Source: Gorsachius magnificus (lineage: Eukaryota; Chordata; Aves; Pelecaniformes; Ardeidae). From it: DNA of 64,000 nt. The notes beneath the pieces were generated by a model. That model searched no databases. It saw nothing but the letters and a program-made list of their open reading frames with translations, and was not told the DNA's origin. The stretch covers positions 85,993,684 to 86,057,683 of the forward strand of contig CM067082.1 of assembly GCA_034008185.1 (NCBI GenBank), read 5' to 3'. The position numbers and the translations under genes were made by a program. Positions 37,735-47,792 of the stretch are shown one piece after another. Within the stretch, counting starts at the first letter, position 1; each line of letters begins with the position of its first letter.

Positions 37735-40700
37735 CTGGTCTATCCACAGCACGGACAGGGTTGTTCTGATGCCTTCATCCCTGGGTGGTATGGGTGCCAC
37801 CTTCTGCCCTCTGGTCTACCTTGAAGCTGCTCAAAACCTTATACCCATGTGGAGGCACAGTTCCAAATGTATTGCCAAAACATTGATGGATGATATCATC
37901 CCTATCAAAGATCTAAGTTCCTGCAGTTGTATTAGACTTCTCAGTGTGGAGATTGAGGTACAGGGACAGGTCCGTAGAGCTTCAGAGGAGCTGCTGAGGT
38001 GAGGTACCCGGGAATGTGGCAGTGTCAAGGTGAGGACCTATGTAATAGGAGATGGTGGGCCTGGTGCTTGCATGTCCACCTGCAGGGCTTTGAGAAGACC
38101 CATTGGGAGCTGCTGGCGGGGCAGCCTGCTTCCAAAACCCCGTGTCATCTCCCAGCTGTGAGACAGAGCCACTGTCAAGCCCAGAGCATGTGACCCACTG
38201 GTAACGCTGGTAGAGCACTTTGTAATTTTTGGATTGTAGATGCCAATGGTGGTTGTTCAATGTTTATTTCCCATTTTTGTATTTGTTTTCAGCTTCAGGA
38301 CCTACAGCAGCTGTTTGGCTTGCTGTGGTTGTTAGCTGGCTGCCAGTCTTTGCTGTGGGATTCAGGTTTTGTCAGTGTGCACAGAAACCAGTTTCATTTT
38401 ACTGCCAAATAATAAGCATGGTGGAAATGAAGGAATTAAATAACCAATTTAAACTGTGCTTTTTCAGACCTTTAGATAGATGTCTACTAGAAGTTACTTT
38501 CTATTATTTACAAGTGAACATAAGTAATTACTATATCATTAACATCAGTTATTTATTGCTGGCAGAAGGGTAGAGATTTCTTTATTTTCCAGTGTTGCTT
38601 TCCTCCCTGGTAAACATGTCTTTGATTTGAAGGTTTCTTGTACGGTGTAAAGAGTGTAAACGTGGCTTTTTCCTTCTTTCTCTATGATTTCTCTCCCCAG
38701 ATGTAATTTATCACCAGTTGAGTTGAACTAAGTCCAATAGCATTTTTCTGTATTGACCCTGTAAGTAGCATACGTGAGTCTGGTGGGAGAGGAGCAGAAG
38801 AATGGTGGTGAAGGGCTTCAATGTTTTTGGCAATCTTGTGTGATACCATATCGGAGGCTCCTTTACTGCTTGTTTGCTGTTGTTTGCAGTACTTAGATAT
38901 TGGATAACTCATTGGATAGCATAGGATAAGTAACTTTAGATTTTGCTTTAGATTAGAATAATAGTGCAGATAATAATGCAGTTTAACTATTTAAGGCCAA
39001 GCATAATGTTAGAATGAAAACTCTGAAACAGGTTCATCTGTAAGTTTTTCTCCTGTACAAGTCTGTGAAGAGTATCTACACTTGCTCAGAAAAATTAGCA
39101 TTTCTGAACTGTTGGAAACCGATAGCAGCATTGCTCACTACAAATACTGAAAAATGATCAGGTAAGCCCTTAGAGATGTACATGTTGGAGTCTACCTTAA
39201 AAATAATGAGTCTTAAAATAAAGACACAAACAAACAGAAGTCCCTCCCTTCCCCCCTCCCCCCCCCCTCACTTATAGTTCATGTTCTAACTTCTTCCATA
39301 AAGCTATAATCATGAGAAGAACTGTTTATGGGAAAGTTAAACTTATCATATGGTTGTCTGATTCTTGGAGGAATGGTATTTAGGAGAGCAGCAAACATCA
39401 CGAGACTCACAATAAAGTCACGAGAGTTTTTCATACATTACAGTTATGTATAAGCTTTGAATTGAATTTTTTAGAAAAATGAATGTATGGGCAGATGGTG
39501 ATATTTTCTTAAGGGAAGCTGAATTCATTATCTGTCTAGAACCGGGTATTTCAAGCAGCTGTTTGAAAATGAGAACTCACTTTCCATGAAGGAGAACGTA
39601 TGTTTGGGGAGAATGGATCCTCTTTTCAAAACGTAGGGCTATCCCTCATTTAGTCTGTGTCAGAGGGGTTTCTGGTGTGTGTGAATTCAGTTATGGAAGA
39701 AACTTATCAGTAATGGCAAGAAGTAATTTGGTGAAATAGTTTTGCAAACTCTTAAAAAAAAAAAAAAGGCACGCCTTAAAAGTTCCAAAACTAGATAAAA
39801 GTTGTAGATGCTCTCTTTTCTGAAGATACTCAATCAGAAAAAGGATTAAACAAAATTTTTAGTAATCTTACGCTGCCCTGCCAAATTTAATTTCTGACTG
39901 CCTAACTTGCCTTTATTTTCATTTATTGAGATACAGTTACTTCAGGAAATAGACCTATAGAGAATACTGAGATGTAAGCCAGAAGAAAGGAAGCCAAATA
40001 TGAACATAGCCTTTATCTTTTACAGATCTGTTTTTTGGGGGCTCTGTATTCTAGAGTGTGTCTATTCTATTTGCATATATATTTTTGGAGCTTAACCGTA
40101 TGAAAAATAATCTTAGCTTGTTTCCTCTTTTTTTACACTTGTTTCTCTTATGTTCCCATGGAAAGCTATCTAGATACTGTAATCCTAGCATAAAGATGGA
40201 AAGCTATCCCTTGAAGACTGTGGTCTACTCATTGCTTATGTCTTTTCTTCCCTTCCCCCATTTCTTTAAGAAGACTTTCACGGGAAGTTCTTTCACCTAG
40301 GAAACCTGTGGACCTGGATTTCTTGGTTCATAGAGAAATACAAACTAGTTGGTTGTTTGGAGCAGATCCTTTTCCCCAGGCACTTAACTTATAATAAACT
40401 GTTTTCCTATTCCGTAATAAGCAAATTGTAATGCTTAATTATTTTAGTGGAACCTGTGGTAATATTTGTGAAGCCCAACTATAGACTTTCAAGTGACTTT
40501 GCATCTCAAAATGGGCTTATGCATTTGGAGTGACTGAAGGGCTCTTGATCCTCAAAACTCTGGTTTTGGAATTATCTCTTTGAGCACTATAGAGTAATGC
40601 AGCTGTGTACACGTGAAGTACAAAACCTGTTTATAAACAGGGTGGATGGGTAAAGATGGCCCTTGGATAGGAAACAAATTGTTCAGTTCAGGTATCTTTT

Positions 40701-41521
40701 AGAATCTCCTCACTTCATTCACCTGCCTAATTTTTGGCAAGCCTCCATATCTGGTACAGCAATGTAAGCCATGAAAATAGCTGTTCTGAGAACATACGGA
40801 AAAGGGGGTTTGTGCTCACCCCAAAATGCTAAGATTGGTTCTGACTATGTGGAGGCTTTATTGTGAATCTTGTGCAATACTCATATGTGAACTTAATATG
40901 CTGTTTATATATAAATATATGCCTTGCGGTCTGGCCATCTGTTTTTTCACAGTGGTTCAGTGGTTTGAAAGGTTAAACTGGTTTTGTTTGGCATTAAGTT
41001 AGAATTAGTGATGATTGCATAGTGTGCGCCACATGCATCTGGTTGGTGTGGAATGCTTTTTGTAGCTTCTGCTAATGGGGGGAGATGATACAACAATCAG
41101 TTAATGCTTGGGGTTTTATTATAAGCAAGTCCCTGACTGCCGAAGGGTGTTGTTAAATTTCTTTCTCATAAGTAGTGTTCAGTTATTGCCTCATATTTTA
41201 ACTGGATGAAAAATACTGTTTCAAAGAAGGCCTGATGTTTATTCAGCTGTGAAGAGCAGCAGTATCTAGAATAGGGTTAAGGCTAGGCTAGAGTCATTAA
41301 TACTCATGCAGTGATGCAGAAGACTGATAATTGAATAAGATATCCTAGCTGATGTTTGAACACAAGGGTATTTTCCCTCCTCTGAAGTTTATAAATGGGA
41401 ACTTTGTCGTATTAATCAAGCAGACATTTGGGTTTCACTTATCCCTAAGATACTAGCAATTCCTGCAGCAAGATTGCGATTCCTAACTAATTTTTTAATT
41501 GGTTTTTTTTTCTTTCTCTAG
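37735..41521 (+). other. FARS2 intron 1, right end up to the exon 2 acceptor
   Basis: 37740-38230 is unusually G+C-rich for this intron and unidentified; it may be an old transposon remnant. The interval also holds C-rich low-complexity sequence at 39239-39269 and an A run near 39755. From 40000 on it is ordinary A/T-rich intron leading into the polypyrimidine tract before 41520. Confidence 0.5.
39239..39269. repeat. C/T-rich low-complexity tract
   Basis: An imperfect pyrimidine tract, agtccctcccttccccc followed by longer C runs, without a regular unit. Confidence 0.7.
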
Positions 41522-41539
41522 ATCATACAAGAGTTTGCA
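41522..41539 (+). other. FARS2: FARS2 exon 2, 5' untranslated part and splice acceptor
   Basis: A T-rich tract ends in ctctAG at 41520-41521, a good splice acceptor. The next 18 bases lead to the first ATG without an intervening start, so the start codon sits near the 5' edge of an internal exon and a non-coding exon 1 must lie upstream. The human gene also has a non-coding first exon (recalled, not checked here). Confidence 0.85.
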
Positions 41540-42157
41540 ATGGCAATGTTCTGGAAATTCATGAGAGTAGCTAAGTATTCTAAAACAGCTTTATCACCAA
41601 AAGTAAAGGTAAGAGGAATTCCCACCCATTCGAGGCACTCTTCGTCTAAGTCTGCACCTTCAGATTTTGCTCCCAACACACCCTGCTCAAATACTGTGGA
41701 ACTGCTTGGTAAAGCTTATCCTCAGGATGACTACAGCAATGTCACAGAGAAGATTCTTTCCAAGGTGGGGAAGAACTTGCACAACAGAAAGCATCACCCT
41801 TTGTGGCTAATCAAGGAGCAGGTGAAGGACCACTTTTACAAACAATATACAGGACGCCGAGGGACTCCACTCTTTTCTGTCTATGACGGTCTTTCTCCAG
41901 TGGTTACAGTACAGCAGAATTTTGATAGTTTGCTTATCCCACAAAACCATGCCAGCAGAAGGAAAGAGGATAACTACTACTTGAATCGTGATCACATGCT
42001 AAGAGCACATACATCAGCTCATCAGTGGGACTTGATACACTCTGGCCTAGATGCCTTTCTGGCAGTGGGAGATGTCTACCGCCGTGATACAATTGATAAC
42101 ACCCACTACCCAGTCTTCCATCAAATGGAAGGAGTTCGGCTCTTCTCCAGTCATGAG
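41540..42157 (+). CDS. FARS2: FARS2 exon 2: mitochondrial phenylalanine--tRNA ligase, N-terminal part (residues 1-206)
   Basis: FARS2 charges mitochondrial tRNA-Phe with phenylalanine in the mitochondrial matrix. It acts as a monomer, unlike the cytosolic heterotetramer. This exon encodes residues 1-206. The first 41 residues contain many K, R and S and no D or E, as in a mitochondrial targeting peptide. Clear similarity to human FARS2 begins at [12 protein letters not shown] (53-64) and runs to the exon end. Visible family signatures are [10 protein letters not shown] (80-89), [16 protein letters not shown] (108-123), the PheRS substrate-site motif HTSAHQ (157-162), VGDVYRRD (176-183) and the class II motif 2 segment FHQMEG (193-198). 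The start context gcaATGG has purines at -3 and +4. A second in-frame ATG is codon 3, in a weaker context. The donor is GAG|GTAGGA, phase 0. The frame stays open for four codons past the donor (VGIL) and then stops. Confidence 0.97.
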
Positions 42158-45100
42158 GTAGGAATTCTCTAGTTGGGGTGAAAGAGATTTTGTGCAAATG
42201 GCATGATTTTGTATTTGCTGTAAGCAAAGTACATGCATGAAAACATGTTACAGCACCACGTGCTATGCTGTACATTGATAAAGACCAAGTGATCGATCAT
42301 TTAGTAATACTTCTAATTTGGGTAAAATATAGGTGGAAAATCTTGAATTTGAAAAGACCTGTAAACTTCCCCAGAAAAATGTAGAAAAAAACCAGAAGGA
42401 CAGTATTCTTGAAAGCTAGTAAAATAAAACATTATCTGAAAGGAAACAGCTTGTTCAGCTTACGATCTGCATGATTCAATCTAGTTCTATCACAAGTCTC
42501 TTTTGGTGAGGTCACTTTACCAAAAGCTTTGTCATGTTACTACTTGAAGGACTTATGGATGTGAGTTATTGCAGCTACATCAAGTGCAGTTTTTATTCTG
42601 TCACCTTTTTTCTTTTAATAGTTCCAACCCTCTGTAAATGAATGTCTTTTTTTAATTATTTGTTCCATTCTTCATCTCATGCTAAAGCTGCATTGAAGGA
42701 TTAATTTGTTGCAGCTGATAGTCATGGGTGTGTGATACATACACAGTAAATTCATCCGAGTCCAGAGGCATCAGCTAAAGAGCTCTAGGTACATGTCTGA
42801 GACTCTTGAGTTTATATATTTTGTTGGCTCAACTTGCATGTTCTGTAAATGCTTGGGTGTCATTAAGTATTCTGCTGTATCATTGATCAGTGGTAAATAT
42901 AAGCCAGTTTGTTTTCCCAGTAGTAATTGATTTGCGTAATTTGTGTATGCTTGTAGCAATACTGCCAAATTCACATTTCTATAACTAAAACTAGCTTATT
43001 CTAATAATACTGAGATGTAGACCATTCTTAACACAGTTGCCAATGGGTGACAGGAGCTTGGCAGGGAAGCCTGATGGGTTTGGATGCCTGAGGGAGAACT
43101 AGGGTAATCACAGAGCATCGCTTTTCTCACTGGTGGAAAGGGTTCGTGCTGCCTGCACTGGCGTTTCCCACCCCATGCTGTCAGTGCTTCTTCCACTTTC
43201 AAAACAGACCTGCCTCTGCAGATGTCCTGTGAGCTGTGCAACAGCTTCTTTGGTAACAAGGAAATGGAAATCTTTCAGATTTATCCAATCTTGTTTGTTT
43301 GCTGTTCTTTTCCCATAGGCCCATTCATGAATGCAATCAGTGTATATGCAAGAGAAAAATGTGCAATGCTACATTAAGAAAATGCCATTTCTTAATGTTT
43401 TATGTTCATGACAAATTTTTTTACTTGAGCAGGAGCTCAGGTATTCAATGGAAAGATTTTATCCGCCACAAAATTATAACATCGACACTCTTGCAGGATG
43501 AAATTTCTGCAAACTTAGGTGTGATTGGTCTAATTCTTGAAATTGTTGTTAATGAATATGCCCCTTAAGAAATTTTGGTCCTAATGACACAGTATTTCTT
43601 CTCTACAAATTTAAAAATCGGAATAATAGTTATAATAGGATTTTAGTAACTGGGAAGAAAGCTAAAGAAATGTTCACTGACAGTTTTTATATAGAAATAC
43701 GCAATGTGTAACAATCCGATTCACTGCATTATAGATTGCTTGTTTCTTTTTCATCAAAAAAGTGATTGAGATGTTTTTGGAGAATGCTAATAGCTGATGA
43801 ATTTGAAGTTAGCTATGTGCTGGAAAATGTGTCTGTCTCTCTAAAGAATGAAAGTCCAGTTGACTTTCTATACTGATGAAGAAAGAAGAGTGGTATGGTG
43901 TACAATCTGTAAAGTCTTGTTTATTGGGCAACATGCATAAATTTTAAACCTGAGTATGATCTAAAGCATCCTTTTTTGCTTCAGTTGCAGATTAAATACT
44001 GGTAGTCTTGCAATATGTGAAATATGTGGAAAAAATTGAATGTGTAACTCTGAAATTTCACTGGGGACTGTTTCTGTTTTATATTCTGGATGCCTGTTCA
44101 AAATAACCCAAATGTAAATAATTGCAGAAGGAACTGTCTGAGTGGAACAAAGACTAAATGGCGGTAATGCTACATGAGAGTAATATTTTTATACTTTTAT
44201 ATTCATTTATTTATACCCATGTTTAAGTTGTAATGCACTGAGCAGAAACATGTGCATGTCAGGGTCTGTTACCTTCCTCTCAGACTTTTCATTCATAACC
44301 AGACCGCAATCTCTGGCAAGAGGAAATTTGCACAGTACTGGATATAAGAATCTTTGGAACTAAGGGAAAGACTGTTATCTCTTACCTACAGGCCCTGGGT
44401 ACACTTCGTCTTACGGCCAATACAATAATTTTATATGCTCTAGTCTGTTTACTGCTCTACTTCATTCTTTTGATTTTATACATTTATCATTTGTCATTTT
44501 CTGAATGAAAGTAACCGGAGAATTGGGGGGGTGAGAACAAAATCCAAAACCTGGAGTGATTTTATAGAAACCTGATTTTAGAGGAATTTGACATCTCATC
44601 TCAGTTTGGGAGGGGAAAAAAAAAAAAGGTCAGTTCATCCTCAGCTGTAAGAACGATGTCGATGTAGATGTAGAAAAGTGTCTCTCCTTTACAAATACCA
44701 AATTCTGTAGTCAAGGCTAGGTTAAAACTTCTGCCCTGTGACTTTAGTATAATTCTTCGTCATATCAAAGTTAAAATCAATACATTGGAAGTAAGAGCTG
44801 GAAAAACAAATCCTAGTTTGCCAGTTTTAGTGTTTTCCTCTGAGGTACTTGTGAGCTGTTTGCTTCTTTGGCAATGCTATTTTTCTTGATGGTTGGTTGA
44901 TTATTTTTGTAAGAGAAAAGTAATCTATGATTTGAAGATGGGCAGGTAACTGATGCTTCTCTGCAGCTTTGTATGAGTGCAGATGTTAAAATACTAAAGA
45001 AATTCCCATCTTCCAAACTAACTCATTGCTAAAAATTAGAATAATTCATACTGAAATTTCCCATAAACTTTTAGAAAATGTCCTTGGCCTGGTATCAAAG

Positions 45101-47216
45101 AACATCTGAAAATCTATTTAGACATGTTTTCTGTATATTTAAAAATATTTTAGATAATTATTACCTGAATGTAATCTATAGAAGTGTTAAAAACTAATAG
45201 AAATAGTTAAAACCAATGTCAAAATAGCTTCCCAAATCTGCTTCAAAATTCTGGACATATAAAATGAACTACTGTTCTTAACTAGTACCCCCAAATGGTG
45301 GTACTTTTATATTCTCTTCCTCCAGCATGCCTGTTTTCCTTCTAAAGGCTGTATAGATTTTTTTTTTTTTGTACTATGGTGTATGCCTTTTTTTTTAATT
45401 CTTTGATGTATTGATACTGATGTAGTCAGATTTAATATATTGGTACTGATGTAGTCACGTTTCAACTAGCAAACTTTTCCTGGGTTGATTATAAAAGAAA
45501 TTATTTCTTTGCTATGCTGTGATCTTTGGTGCAGCTCTTTACTTACCACAATTTATGGAAAAGAGAAAAAAAAAAAAAAAATCAGCTAAATTACACTTTG
45601 TGCACTTTAGCCAGCAGAGGGAGCCAATATAAACCCAATGGCAATCACAGAACACTTTTTAGTTGACAACAAATGATGTTTACACATTGGAAGGAGACTT
45701 CATAAGGTATTTTATAGTCTGTACTGAATTATACATAAATTTTAAGGGGAACAGATGTGAAAACATAGGAATTGCTCCTCTAATTTAGTAACCTTGTTCC
45801 AATGGAGGCCAATACCAGATTGTTCAGATGGAGAAATGATGCTCTCATCAGGCTCGTTTGTGCTAACATCTGAAAACTGTAAATAGGGAGTCTGCGAAGA
45901 AGTAGTAGGGATACATATTTATTCTTCATGTAAATGTTTTTGGTGGAAATGGCAACTTTTTTTGTTAGGACACAATGGAAAACTGTAAATATTCCAATTA
46001 AAAATAAGGACTGCTCCTCCAAAGCAGTACATATAATTGCAAAAAAAATTTCCATATTGTAACTTTATAGTCTTTATATCCTGAAATGTAAGGACTCTTT
46101 TCCCTGTAATAGAAGTGTAGATTTTCTCTTATTCATATAGATATATAGTCCTTGTGTACCTTGGTCATATTCTTTGTGTATTGGTGTAAAAAAAAAAAAA
46201 AAAAAGTTGCTTTTGTCCTTTTCCTTATGCTTTGGGGTAGGTGTGAGCGCCTTATTGACCTACATCTTTGTTTACAATTTTTTATCTTTTTAAAAAAAAA
46301 TTAATGCATGCCATCCTAGGTCTTCCCTTGTAAGACTAGTGTCATTAGGTTTGACTTCTCCAAAAGCCCCTAGGTTACTGCAGCTTTGGACGCTGTGCTT
46401 CTGTTCTGATATTGCACCAAAGGAAAGCTCCTTCTTCTCTTAAGTCACTTTTTTTTTTTCTTCCTCACATGTAAAGGAATTTAAATTTATAGTGTTCCAG
46501 GGATCAGCCTATTATATGGAGTAATTTGGAGCATTTACAGTATGTGCAAGAATATTTGTGTATGTAACTGGGAGTCATAATAGCAATGTTTAGCAGGGCA
46601 CTGAGCAACATATAGTTAAAAAGGCTTCAGTGGCCTAGGAAAGGTACTCTTCTCAGCCCTCTGCAACTTGAGGATAGGGAGAGGCTCGTCCAGGGGTGAT
46701 ACAAGACCCTGAAATCAGCTTCTGGAAATTCCCTTTTCTGTGTGTTTCTTCAGATTTGGCTAATGCTCTTCAGTGCCTCAGCTGGTGAGGATTGAGGCTT
46801 CTGTGAGGAGGAGTCAGTGACTCTGTAGCCAGACAAAATGGATGTGGAGAGTCATGGATTGGTGTGTTGGTCCCTCTGACCAAGGGCATTTATCTCCTAT
46901 CATGTAACAGCAGGTGTGAGTCAGAGGGAATTTGGAATTTTTTTTGGGGGGGTGGATGCTTTGAGATAATAGTATTGAAGTGGAGATCCATGAAGCTTTC
47001 TTCTGTAGGTGGTAAATGATGAAATAGGTGTTTTTGTTTGGTGTTGGTTGGTTTTTGGTTTTGTTTTTTTTTCCACTTAGGGTAGACATGTACCACATAT
47101 CTCCCTACATGGATCCATGGTTCTGCCATCTATTGATAATGCCACTGCATGCCAGTAGTTGCTGTACCTGTATCTTAAGCACATCAGGGCATGGGAAGTG
47201 GTGCAGGCTGCATGCA
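42158..47216 (+). other. FARS2 intron 2, 5' part
   Basis: Starts with the exon 2 donor GTAGGA. It is A/T-rich with homopolymers (A runs near 44620, 45560 and 46185; T runs near 45360), a 29-base tandem repeat at 45407-45464 and a possible CTCF-like word at 45611-45624. No coding exon was recognised. Confidence 0.55.
45407..45464. repeat. Imperfect tandem duplication, about 29-base unit x2
   Basis: Two adjacent copies share actgatgtagtca preceded by attg(a/g)t. The copies differ at a few positions, so the duplication is not recent. Confidence 0.8.
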
Positions 47217-47792
47217 TGTTGTGGTTTAACTCTAGCTGGCAACTGAGCCCCACGCAGCCACTCGCTCACTCCCCCGGTGGGATGGGGGAGAGAATCATAA
47301 GGGTAAAAGCAAGAAAGCTCCTGGGTTGAGATAAAGACAGTTTAAAAAGTAAAGCAAAAGCCGCTCATGCAAGCAAAGCAAGGAATTCATTCCCTGCTTC
47401 GCATGGGCAGGCAGGCGCTCAGCCATCCCCAGGAGAGCAGGGCTCCATCACGTGTAACAGGTACTTGGGAAGACAAATGGCCTCACTCTGAATGTCCCCC
47501 CCCCTTCCTTCTTCTTCCCCCAGCTTTATATGCTGGGCATGACATCATATGGTGTGGGACATCCCTTTGGTCAGTTGGGGTCAGCTGTCCCGGTTGTATC
47601 CCCTCCCAGCTTCTTGTGCCCCCCCAGCCTGCTCACTGGTGGGGTGGGGTGAGAGGCAGAAAAGGCCTTGACTCTGTGTAAGCCCTGCTCAGCAATGACA
47701 AAAACATCCTTGTCATCAACAGTGTTTCCAGCACAAATCCAAACATGGCCCCATACGAGAAAATTAACTTTATCCCAGCCAGAACTAGCACA
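47217..47792 (+). mobile_element. Solo LTR of an avian endogenous retrovirus (ERVL-like), 576 bp
   Basis: Begins TGTTGTGGTTTAAC and ends CCAGAACTAGCACA. It is flanked by ATGCA on both sides (47212-47216 and 47793-47797), a perfect 5-bp target-site duplication. The internal landmarks are ccacgcagccactcgctcac, gtgggatgggggagagaatc, gttgagataaagacagttta and cagcacaaatccaaa. It belongs to the same family as the LTR at 37212 and is longer. There is no gag, pol or env sequence beside it. The strand is tentative, chosen from the usual reading direction of the family. Confidence 0.94.

Noticed and set aside
42158..42172. Read-through end of exon 2 (VGIL then stop)
   Set aside because: GTAGGA is a good donor and exon 3 continues the protein in phase, so the stop is intronic.
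37212..47792. The two LTRs as one full-length provirus
   Set aside because: Each has its own different 5-bp target duplication, and the DNA between them contains FARS2 exon 2 and no retroviral genes.
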